Shown: piece by piece, positions 1 through 5,169 of the stretch
Layout of the letters: every line of letters begins with the position of its first letter
How positions within the stretch are numbered: the stretch's first letter is position 1
DNA from: an uncultured Planctomycetaceae bacterium
GTDB lineage: Bacteria; Planctomycetota; Planctomycetia; Planctomycetales; Planctomycetaceae
DNA: 5,169 nucleotides
Direction: 5' to 3'
Assembly: GCA_903823545.1 (NCBI GenBank)
Contig: CAIJTL010001040.1
Coordinates: 1 to 5,169, forward strand
The notes under the pieces: generated by a model
The model's input: the letters and a program-made list of their open reading frames with translations, nothing else
Databases searched by the model: none
Told to the model about the DNA's origin: nothing
Program-made: the position numbers and the translations under genes

Positions 1-2
1 CC

Positions 3-143
3 CTCGACCGCCGAGTCATGAAGCAAGTCGATGACAATGGCGACGGCACCTACGACCGCACCGAACGCTACGTCCACGACGGCGATGACTTGGTCTTGGT
101 CCTCGATGGCTCCACATCAGCGGCTAGCACGCCTTGCCGTTGA
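3..143 (+). CDS. C-terminal end of an Rhs/YD-repeat protein, probably truncated
   Basis: Reading from base 3, this frame enters open from the left edge and gives 46 residues to a TGA at 141-143. Residues 1-36 look like planctomycete Rhs/YD-repeat proteins: the segment VDDNGDGTYD (residues 9-18), an acidic EF-hand/dockerin-like loop, is followed by RTERYVHDGDDLVLVLDG (19-36), the usual Y-x-x-D-G-D core. In intact Rhs proteins this core is followed by the 'RYLHGP' segment and the conserved core domain before a variable tip. Here the similarity stops at about base 110 and ten unrelated residues (STSAASTPCR) lead to the stop. The reading frame and the family are seen in the sequence. That the gene is a decayed or broken-off Rhs remnant is inference, since most of it lies outside the window. 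Rhs proteins are typically large surface or secreted polypeptides, some carrying toxin tips. Confidence 0.6.
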   Translation, partial: LDRRVMKQVDDNGDGTYDRTERYVHDGDDLVLVLDGSTSAASTPCR

Positions 144-154
144 GGCAAGGCGTG
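128..154 (+). terminator. Strong hairpin over the Rhs-fragment stop codon
   Basis: CACGCCTTGCC (128-138) and GGCAAGGCGTG (144-154) are perfect reverse complements, giving an 11-bp GC-rich stem with a five-base loop, GTTGA. The TGA stop of the Rhs fragment (141-143) lies inside that loop. GCTA (123-126) and TAGC (159-162) can extend the stem after an internal loop. No T tract follows on either strand, so it is not a textbook intrinsic terminator. It could act as a transcript-end or barrier hairpin for the convergent genes, or be the end of a small repeat that interrupted the Rhs gene. The structure is certain; its role is inferred. Confidence 0.45.
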
Positions 155-403
155 TGCATAGCGCAAGAAATTTGAGTGATGCGTTGAAGTCAAAGACGCG
201 CTTCTGTTTTGGCTCGACGTCAACTCCGAGTTTCTTGCGACTGCTGCACCCAGCTTTTGCACATTCCTGCGGCGAATGCGGCAACCGCCACGGCTGGTGC
301 AGTTGCTGAGGACGATTCCCGTGTCTTTCAGACGTTGATCCATAAAGTTCGATCGTCCGGAGTGTCAAACAACATCACAATGAGCATCACTGGCCATGAT
401 CAA
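144..403. other. Gene-free stretch between convergent genes
   Basis: These 260 bases lie between the Rhs-fragment stop and the UXS stop codon. Several short frames cross them, but none has a recognisable domain and none agrees with the frames of the neighbours. No tRNA or terminator with a T tract was seen. A weak inverted repeat (CTGGCCA at 390-396 and TGGCCAG at 418-424) straddles the UXS stop codon, but with only seven pairs and a 21-base loop it is not convincing. The stretch may contain decayed 3' sequence of the Rhs gene. Confidence 0.5.
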
Positions 404-1348
404 TTATTTCGCGGACTTGGCCAGCAACTGCCGGTAGTATTCGACCGTTTTGGCGAGTCCAACTTTCAAAGGAACTCGCGGTTCCCAGTCGAGCCACTTT
501 CGGGCGCGAGTGATGTCGGGGCAGCGTTGCTTCGGGTCGTCTTTGGGAAGCGGTTCGAATTTCAACTCGCTCTTGGACCCCGTTTCTGCAATGACCGCTT
601 GAGCGAGCTCGAGCATCGTCTTCTCGTCGGGATTGCCGATGTTTACCGGGCCCGTGTGCTCGTTGTTGTCCATCAGGCGGATCATCCCCTCGATCAAATC
701 ATCGCGGTAACAGAACGATCGAGTTTGTTGGCCATCGCCATAGATCGTGATCGGCTCGCCACGCAGGGCTTGGCAGATGAAGTTGGAGATGACTCGCCCG
801 TCATTCGGGTCCATGCGCGGGCCATAAGTGTTGAAGATTCGGATAATTCGAACTTCGACACCGTTGGATTCGTGGTAGTTCATGCAGAGCGATTCGGCGA
901 TCCGTTTCCCTTCGTCGTAGCAGCTTCGAGGGCCGATCGGGTTCACGCAGCCCCAGTAATCTTCGGTCTGCGGATGGACGTCGGGGTCTCCGTAAACTTC
1001 CGAAGTGCTTGCTTGCAATACGCGCGCTTTGCAGCGTTTGGCCAAGCCTAGCATGTTGACCATGCCGACGGCGGAAGTCTTGATCGTCTTGATCGGGTTG
1101 TATTGATACGCAACCGGAGAGGCTGGGCAGGCGAGGTTGTAAATCTGGTTGCACTCGACGAAGAGCGGATGCACGATGTCGTGGCGAATCAATTCAAAGC
1201 GAGGATTGCCGATGAGGTGCGCGATGTTTTCTTTACGGCCAGTGAAAAAGTTGTCGACGCAAATCACGTCATCACCCCGTTCGATCAGGCGATCGCAAAG
1301 GTGGCTTCCCAGGAAACCGGCACCACCGGTGACAACAATCGTGGCCAT
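404..1348 (-). CDS. uxs: UDP-glucuronate decarboxylase (UDP-xylose synthase)
   Basis: A complete 314-residue extended short-chain dehydrogenase/reductase that converts UDP-glucuronate to UDP-xylose and CO2, using tightly bound NAD+ as a recycled oxidant. It acts in the cytoplasm and supplies xylose units for surface polysaccharide. The N-terminus has the Rossmann motif GGAGFLG (residues 8-14: G8-x-x-G11-x-x-G14), and D32 ends the second strand where NAD ribose is bound. NLACPASP (71-78) is typical of UXS. The catalytic set is present: T115-S116-E117 in ASTSEVYG, matching the Thr-Ser-Glu of ArnA decarboxylase, then Y144-x3-K148. Substrate-side motifs GRVISNF (184-190) and [10 protein letters not shown] (203-212) are intact. 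There is no membrane anchor, so this is the soluble bacterial form, of normal length. The ATG start is supported by the position of the glycine-rich motif and by GGAAGAAG upstream. The dehydratase relatives lack this combination of motifs, so confidence is high. It stands alone and is divergent from the SEC-C gene. Confidence 0.95.
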   Translation of the reverse strand: MATIVVTGGAGFLGSHLCDRLIERGDDVICVDNFFTGRKENIAHLIGNPRFELIRHDIVHPLFVECNQIYNLACPASPVAYQYNPIKTIKTSAVGMVNMLGLAKRCKARVLQASTSEVYGDPDVHPQTEDYWGCVNPIGPRSCYDEGKRIAESLCMNYHESNGVEVRIIRIFNTYGPRMDPNDGRVISNFICQALRGEPITIYGDGQQTRSFCYRDDLIEGMIRLMDNNEHTGPVNIGNPDEKTMLELAQAVIAETGSKSELKFEPLPKDDPKQRCPDITRARKWLDWEPRVPLKVGLAKTVEYYRQLLAKSAK

Positions 1349-1351
1349 ATT

Positions 1352-1359
1352 CTTCTTCC
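1352..1359 (-). promoter_or_regulatory. Ribosome binding site of the UXS gene
   Basis: On the minus strand, GGAAGAAG ends three bases before the ATG at 1348, with the GGAAG core (1355-1359) about six bases upstream. It is a reasonable purine-rich Shine-Dalgarno sequence and supports the chosen start. The other two well-supported starts in this window, at 1780 and 4141, lack a comparable site. Confidence 0.5.
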
Positions 1360-1411
1360 GCTTGGTTGGAGATTGATCGCGGCGCGAACAGCCGCTTGAA
1401 ACTGTAAAAAT

Positions 1412-1606
1412 TCAGTCGGAACTTAGCAGGCTTTCGACAAACGTGGCAATCTCTGTCCCGCGCCGCCGCAATCGCAATAACGGGCCGATGCGTCTGCCAG
1501 CAAAACTGCTTTGCAGATCATCAGTCTCGTATTCAACGGCTTTCGATGACGGCTTAACGTTCTCGTTTTGGACGAGTGGGGCAGTCGCATCACGAGACAG
1601 GGTCAT
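1412..1606 (-). CDS. Possible small protein, unrecognised (doubtful)
   Basis: A 64-codon ATG-to-TGA frame lies on the same strand as UXS, ending 63 bases before the UXS start. The product would be soluble, with a charged N-terminal half and a basic stretch GRRIGPLLRLRRRG (about residues 37-50). No domain, signal peptide or membrane segment was recognised. There is no Shine-Dalgarno-like sequence upstream of its ATG. It does not overlap another gene, which is the main reason to list it. If real, it could be co-transcribed with UXS as a leader gene. It may equally be a chance frame in the UXS 5' region. Confidence 0.25.
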   Translation of the reverse strand: MTLSRDATAPLVQNENVKPSSKAVEYETDDLQSSFAGRRIGPLLRLRRRGTEIATFVESLLSSD

Positions 1607-1656
1607 AGGTTGTCTGTGAATCGAGGATGTCAGCCACTAACATCCCGCGTCCTAAA

Positions 1657-1679
1657 CTCTGGCAATTGAACTGCCAGGG
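1657..1679 (+). other. Small hairpin in the SEC-C gene leader
   Basis: CTCTGGCA (1657-1664) pairs with TGCCAGGG (1672-1679) through eight pairs, one of them G-U, around the seven-base loop ATTGAAC. No T tract follows on the plus strand. It lies 24 bases upstream of the stronger terminator-like hairpin, so the two could belong to one leader RNA; that link is inference. It could also be an operator-like inverted repeat at the DNA level. Confidence 0.35.
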
Positions 1680-1702
1680 ATTGGTGCTTCACACAAATAT
1701 CA

Positions 1703-1747
1703 CCGAAAACTCATCGGACAGCCCGCTGAGTTTCGGATTTTTTCTTT
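1703..1747 (+). terminator. Intrinsic-terminator-like hairpin in the SEC-C gene leader
   Basis: CCGAAAACTCA (1703-1713) pairs with TGAGTTTCGG (1727-1736), ten pairs with one bulged A. Above a T/C mismatch the stem continues with CGG (1715-1717) pairing CCG (1723-1725) around the loop ACAGC. A run of six T, then C and three more T (1738-1747), follows directly. The T tract lies only on the plus-strand 3' side, so the element is oriented towards the SEC-C gene, whose ATG begins 32 bases after it. No plus-strand gene lies upstream to be ended here. The element may therefore terminate a short leader or small RNA, or attenuate transcription of the SEC-C gene. The structure is seen; the regulatory role is inferred. 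Confidence 0.55.
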
Positions 1748-1779
1748 AATAACCTCGATCACAAGAACGGGCTCAGCAA

Positions 1780-4002
1780 ATGGCTTTGGACGTTTACTCT
1801 CCGTGTCCCTGCGGCAGTAACAAGAAATTGAAATTCTGTTGTCATGGCATTGAAGCGGATATCGAACGAGTTGTTCGGCATCAGTCGGCCAAGCAGTACA
1901 AGCAGGCGTTGCAGGTACTCATGGCGTTGGAACGAACGAACCCACAAAGCGCGTGGGTGAAGAACCTCGCGGCATTCACATTGATGATGGATCGTCGAGC
2001 GCCCGAAGCAAAAGCACCGCTCGCGAAAGTTCTTGAGTCTCAGCCAGACAACTTGTATTCGATTTCGCTATTCGGACTCGCTTCGTTTTTGGGTGACGGC
2101 TGGAAGGCTGGCAAGATGGCGATTCAGCGAGCGTTTCAACGCTGCTCGGCTGAGTATCCACACATCGTTTACTTCTTGGCTCGCTCGATCGCTGAGTTCA
2201 TGGCGGGTAGCGGCAGTGCGATGGCTCACCGTCAGTATCTCGCCTTGGCGATGCGATTGGCCAACGACGAAAACCGTGAGAACGTCTTCGTCGAACTGAT
2301 CGACTTCGATGGCGACACGAAGATTCCCTACATTCTGCGAGGCAGCCATGATCTGGTCCCGATTGCAGGGGACGAGGCATTTGAAAAGGAAATTCGCAAA
2401 GGCGTGAAGCTCGCGTTCCTCGGCTGTAACGAAGCGGCCGCTGGGATTTTCGGCAAGCTCGCCGAAGCGGCTGATACAGAATTGGCTGGCCTGAGTGGTG
2501 ATGTCGCCACGCAGAAAAAGTCCGCTGCGGCCGACTTGTGGTGGAATTGTGGCGTTTGTCGAGCTTGGGATGGCGATGAAAAACCCGCCGCCGAAGCGTT
2601 ACACAAGTCCGCGCAACTGACATCTGATTTTGAAGTCGCTGTTGAGCGAGAAACTCTCGCACAAAACTTGGGACGACGTGGCGATCGCGAGAGTGCTCAC
2701 CGAGTCGTTCAGCGAACTTACAAGGCGAAGAGCGTTTCAAAACTGTTGACTCAATTGGATTCGGTTCCGGAACTCGTGCGAATGCCGAAGCCGGAAGGTC
2801 AACAAGCCGATCCTCGTCAACCATCGGCGAATTATCGAGTCCTCGACAAATCGGTCATCACGGACACGAATGATGCCGCTTTTACGCTTGAGACGGTCCC
2901 GACGGTGATTGCTGATATCGTCGTCTTCGATCGCAATGAAGGGGCAAATCAAGATTCGGGCTTGGCGATCATCGGCATCGAAGGACCGACGTTTACGGAA
3001 GCGGTTGCCAAGCTGGAAGCGGCAGCCGACGACGAGATCGAAAAGATCGAATTGCCTGGTAGTGAAAATGGCATCGTGACGAACTCGATGTTTGAGAAAG
3101 AGTTCCTTCCGTTGCAATGGCGTCGTCATTACGAAGCGGCGACTCCGATGGGAATCATTCGTCGTATCAACCGCGAGGTTTGGAAAAAGTTTCTTGAACA
3201 AGAATGGCCAAACACCGCTTTGGCGGCTCTTGGTGGCAAGACACCGCAACAAGCAATCGGTGACGAAGCCTTGCGTGTTCCGTTGGCTGCGTGGCTGCAA
3301 CAGCTCGATATGTACGGCGATCGGTTTGGTTTGCCTTTCGACGTGAGCGAGGGCCGTGAGAAATATCGTTTGCCCGCATTGCAGACACTCGATGTCAGCG
3401 ATGACCACAACAATGTCGGAACGCTGTCGATCCTGCAATTCGCTCGGCTACCTTTCGACAAGCTCGATGACACGCAACTTGTCGCTGCCTTCAAGAGAGC
3501 GACGCTCGTGCAACACAAGGGAAGCTTGAAGCAACTGCTCGTGAAAATCGTCGAACGCCCATCATGTCATGACAAATTGGACATCTCTCGCGTCTATCGA
3601 TTCTTATCCGACATCAGCGCGCTGCTGTCGGATTCGACAGAAGCGATCCACTGGCTCAACAAAGAACGCGAACGCCAAGTTCCGGTGACGGAGCAATTTG
3701 AGCACAGTCTTGATTGCGACATGCGAGAGCTTCGCTATCGGCTGGATAGTCCTCACAACGAAGAGTGCAACAACCTGCTTCGCCGCATGTGGGATCATTA
3801 CGGGGTCAAGGTTCCCGAAGTGCGCAGCTACGTGACCAACATCGTCGCGCACTACCGCATCGCGGCACCGTGGATGGCGACTGCGACAGAGCCTACGTTG
3901 GCCGGTGTCGGCGGCGCCGTCACGAACGGCGGAATCTGGACGCCGGATGCGAGCGGGAATCAACCGGGGGCAGCTGGCAAGTTATGGGTGCCAGGTTCAT
4001 AA
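1780..4002 (+). CDS. Large SEC-C motif protein with TPR-like repeats, function unknown
   Basis: A complete 740-residue protein with no signal peptide or membrane segment, so probably cytoplasmic. The N-terminus carries a SEC-C zinc-binding motif: YSPCPCGSNKKLKFCCHG (residues 6-23), with ligands C9, C11, C20 and C21 or H22, as in the SecA tail. Next come amphipathic helices resembling TPR units, for example residues 39-60 (QYKQALQVL...NP) and 74-93 (...PLAKVLESQPDN), with a second set near 250-315. A Pro/Gln-rich linker lies around 340-360. Residues 476-510 (W476, then LAALGGKTPQQA at 481-492, then a helix) resemble the W-L-x-x-P...LGGxTP pattern of the MbcA/ParS/Xre C-terminal domain. The last 24 residues hold a doubled motif, GGIWTPDA (717-724) and GKLWVPGS (733-740). 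The ATG at 1780 is supported because the SEC-C motif begins almost at once. There is no clear Shine-Dalgarno site. SEC-C proteins often bind partners or ribosome-associated chaperones, but this function is not established. A terminator-like hairpin lies in its leader. Confidence 0.9.
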   Translation: MALDVYSPCPCGSNKKLKFCCHGIEADIERVVRHQSAKQYKQALQVLMALERTNPQSAWVKNLAAFTLMMDRRAPEAKAPLAKVLESQPDNLYSISLFGLASFLGDGWKAGKMAIQRAFQRCSAEYPHIVYFLARSIAEFMAGSGSAMAHRQYLALAMRLANDENRENVFVELIDFDGDTKIPYILRGSHDLVPIAGDEAFEKEIRKGVKLAFLGCNEAAAGIFGKLAEAADTELAGLSGDVATQKKSAAADLWWNCGVCRAWDGDEKPAAEALHKSAQLTSDFEVAVERETLAQNLGRRGDRESAHRVVQRTYKAKSVSKLLTQLDSVPELVRMPKPEGQQADPRQPSANYRVLDKSVITDTNDAAFTLETVPTVIADIVVFDRNEGANQDSGLAIIGIEGPTFTEAVAKLEAAADDEIEKIELPGSENGIVTNSMFEKEFLPLQWRRHYEAATPMGIIRRINREVWKKFLEQEWPNTALAALGGKTPQQAIGDEALRVPLAAWLQQLDMYGDRFGLPFDVSEGREKYRLPALQTLDVSDDHNNVGTLSILQFARLPFDKLDDTQLVAAFKRATLVQHKGSLKQLLVKIVERPSCHDKLDISRVYRFLSDISALLSDSTEAIHWLNKERERQVPVTEQFEHSLDCDMRELRYRLDSPHNEECNNLLRRMWDHYGVKVPEVRSYVTNIVAHYRIAAPWMATATEPTLAGVGGAVTNGGIWTPDASGNQPGAAGKLWVPGS

Positions 4003-4008
4003 ACGCTG

Positions 4009-4104
4009 TTTCAAAACTGGATTTACTAACTCGAAGTGCGAGCGAAGGCGTCGGAAAATCTCGCGCGGGTTCTCCGTCGCTTACGCTTCGGGTTAGTTTT
4101 GAAA
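4009..4104. repeat. Imperfect palindromic intergenic repeat
   Basis: Left arm 4025-4048 (ACTAACTCGAAGTGCGAGCG...) and right arm 4074-4097 (...CGCTTACGCTTCGGGTTAGT) match as reverse complements at 19 of 24 positions. A flanking pair, TTTCAAAACT (4009-4018) and AGTTTTGAAA (4095-4104), is perfectly complementary and overlaps the right arm; the left copy is set off by a few extra bases. The centre holds CGCGCG (4062-4067). Because the element is palindromic, both strands translate to a similar peptide (LTRSASEG...PSLTLRVS on plus, LTRSVSDG...PSLALRVS on minus). From memory this pattern recurs between genes in planctomycete genomes and is often mis-called as small proteins. It lies just after the SEC-C stop and before ribD, so it may help end the SEC-C transcript. 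The symmetry is seen; the family assignment is recollection. Confidence 0.7.
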
Positions 4105-4140
4105 TCGCTTCTTCCACACGCAACCGCGTATGCGACAGTC

Positions 4141-5169
4141 ATGCAATTTCTCGATCATCCCTCTGTGATGCGACGTGCCTTTGAGCTGGCGGCTCAAGGG
4201 CACGGTTTCGTTGAGCCGAATCCGATGGTTGGAGCGGTGCTTGTTGATGCCGAATTGCGGTTGATCGGCGAGGGCTTTCATCAACGATTCGGTGGACCTC
4301 ACGCCGAAGTTGAAGCACTTTGCGATGCGCAATCTCGTGGCAATGGCGATCGGGTCAAAGACGCGACGTTGTTTGTATCGCTCGAACCATGTTGCCATTT
4401 TGGGAAGACTCCTCCTTGCACTCAGGCCATACTCACGGCCGGAATTCGCAAGGTTGTTGTTGGTCGGACGGACCCAGCTCCCCATGTCAACGGCGGCGGG
4501 ATTGCGGCGCTGCAATCGGCAGGTGTTGAGGTCGATGTTGGATTACTTGAGCACGATGCGAAGCGACTGACCGCTCCGTTTGCCAAACGAATTACGACGG
4601 GACGCCCTTATGTCATCAGCAAATGGGCGATGACCTGGGACGGAAAAATCGCCACTCGCACGGGCGATTCTCAGTGGATTAGCAACGAAGCTTCGCGAGC
4701 GATCGTGCATCGAATTCGTGGGCGTGTTGATGCCGTGATCGTCGGAGCGGAGACGGCGAGACAAGACGATCCCGCACTCACCGCTCGTCCTTCAGGACCT
4801 CGAGTGGCGACTCGCGTTGTGATGGATTCGATCGCGTCAGTGCGAAGTGACTCGAAGCTCGTCCAAACGATTGGCGATGCACCGTTGCTGATTGTTTCTG
4901 GCCCCGACACACCAGCCGACAACATCGCTCGACTTCAAGCTGCGGGCGCCGAAGTGTGCATACTTGGTGCAGAAGCCGCCGGCGATGCTGCACGTCCCGC
5001 ATCAGCGAAAGACATCAAACGAATTCGTCACGTCGATCCGGTGCAGTTGCTCGACGAACTCGGACGGCGAGGCATGACGAATGTGCTCGTTGAAGGTGGC
5101 GGTGCGATTCTCGGAGCGTTTGCTGATCTCGATTTGATCGACGAAGTCCACGTCTTCCTCGGCCCGAAG
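4141..5169 (+). CDS. ribD: RibD, riboflavin deaminase/reductase (3' end cut by window)
   Basis: The frame runs open to the right edge, giving 343 residues; by comparison with the 367-residue E. coli RibD about 40 residues are missing. RibD carries out two consecutive cytoplasmic steps of riboflavin synthesis: deamination of the pyrimidinone GTP-cyclohydrolase product, then NADPH-dependent reduction of its ribose. The deaminase domain (about 1-145) has PNPMVGAVLV (26-35), the zinc site H54-A-E56 with E56 as proton shuttle, and P83-C84...C93. The reductase domain (from about 155) has SKWAMTWDGKIA (160-171), GDSQWIS (175-181), VGAETARQDDPALTAR and the NADPH-side EGGG at 318-321. W166 stands where many homologues have Leu (SLDGK), a conservative oddity. 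The ATG at 4141 matches the usual N-terminal length. An ATG at 4168 and an upstream TTG at 4099 are less likely. No Shine-Dalgarno site is visible. No other rib gene is seen upstream, so it probably has its own promoter or follows the SEC-C gene. Confidence 0.95.
   Translation, partial: MQFLDHPSVMRRAFELAAQGHGFVEPNPMVGAVLVDAELRLIGEGFHQRFGGPHAEVEALCDAQSRGNGDRVKDATLFVSLEPCCHFGKTPPCTQAILTAGIRKVVVGRTDPAPHVNGGGIAALQSAGVEVDVGLLEHDAKRLTAPFAKRITTGRPYVISKWAMTWDGKIATRTGDSQWISNEASRAIVHRIRGRVDAVIVGAETARQDDPALTARPSGPRVATRVVMDSIASVRSDSKLVQTIGDAPLLIVSGPDTPADNIARLQAAGAEVCILGAEAAGDAARPASAKDIKRIRHVDPVQLLDELGRRGMTNVLVEGGGAILGAFADLDLIDEVHVFLGPK

Larger units (their letters stand above)
1349..1779. other. Divergent intergenic region between UXS and the SEC-C gene
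   Basis: These 431 bases must hold the promoters of both flanking genes, which are transcribed away from each other. No convincing paired -35/-10 boxes could be picked out on either strand, which is common for this phylum. The region contains a doubtful minus-strand small ORF (1412-1606), a small hairpin at 1657-1679 and a terminator-like hairpin at 1703-1747. A five-pair hairpin (GCGGC 1379-1383 with GCCGC 1391-1395) lies in the presumed leader of the UXS transcript. A/T-rich runs occur at 1738-1750. Confidence 0.6.

Noticed and set aside
390..424. Inverted repeat CTGGCCA/TGGCCAG at the UXS stop as a terminator
   Set aside because: Only seven pairs, a 21-base loop and no T tract on the minus strand.
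209..1051. A 280-codon open frame on the plus strand
   Set aside because: It lies almost wholly antisense to UXS, whose catalytic motifs are all intact; its translation shows no domain. Long antisense frames are expected opposite well-used codons.
2198..2824. A 208-codon minus-strand frame, and a 233-codon one at 2737-3438
   Set aside because: Both are antisense to the SEC-C gene and rich in Arg/His/Ser low-information sequence, as expected of shadows; no motif recognised.
3920..4123. Small ORFs across the SEC-C 3' end and the intergenic repeat (LTRSVSDG..., LTRSASEG...)
   Set aside because: Both strands give the same peptide pattern because the DNA is palindromic; this is a repeat, not a gene.
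4099..4140. Upstream TTG start extending RibD by 14 codons
   Set aside because: The extension would begin inside the palindromic repeat and lengthen the N-terminus beyond the usual RibD start; the ATG at 4141 fits the family better.
4093..4515. A 140-codon minus-strand frame
   Set aside because: It is antisense to the RibD deaminase domain, whose zinc-binding motifs fix the true frame, and it runs into the palindromic repeat.
1..5169. CRISPR array, tRNA, rRNA, transposase or defence operon
   Set aside because: No evenly spaced direct repeats, cloverleaf, rRNA-like sequence or transposase/nuclease motifs were seen on either strand.

Overview
The window looks like planctomycete chromosome, probably from the Rhodopirellula/Pirellula side of the phylum. 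This is inference from gene style, not a database match. The pointers are an Rhs/YD-repeat tail with the 'VDDNGDGTYD' style of calcium-loop-like repeat, a large single-copy SEC-C protein with helical repeats, a palindromic intergenic repeat whose two strands both read as LTRSxSxG...PSLxLRVS-like peptides, weak or absent Shine-Dalgarno sites, and moderate GC content. No phage genes, transposase, CRISPR array, tRNA or rRNA could be seen.

Layout, left to right. (1) Bases 3-143, plus strand: the last codons of an Rhs/YD-repeat protein. The recognisable repeat stops abruptly near base 110, and the frame closes inside a strong hairpin (128-154). (2) Bases 144-403: a short stretch with no gene. (3) Bases 404-1348, minus strand: a complete UDP-glucuronate decarboxylase (UDP-xylose synthase), convergent with the Rhs tail. 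(4) Bases 1349-1779: a divergent intergenic region holding a doubtful 64-codon minus-strand ORF, a small hairpin (1657-1679) and a convincing intrinsic-terminator-like hairpin with a T tract (1703-1747). The latter ends only 32 bases before the next start codon. (5) Bases 1780-4002, plus strand: a 740-residue protein with an N-terminal SEC-C metal-binding motif, TPR-like helices, a short segment resembling the MbcA/ParS/Xre C-terminal domain, and a duplicated G-x-W-x-P motif at the C-terminus. Its function is unknown. (6) Bases 4003-4140: intergenic, mostly an imperfect palindromic repeat. (7) Bases 4141-5169, plus strand: ribD, the bifunctional riboflavin deaminase/reductase, cut by the window edge about 40 residues before its expected end.

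The genes do not form an obvious pathway. Nucleotide-sugar synthesis (UDP-xylose), an uncharacterised SEC-C protein and riboflavin synthesis sit as separate units. The UXS and SEC-C genes diverge from a shared regulatory region, and ribD is separated from the SEC-C gene by the palindromic repeat. The points most worth a second look are the terminator-like hairpin in the SEC-C leader, the composite architecture of the SEC-C protein, and the truncated Rhs end with its stop codon inside a hairpin loop.
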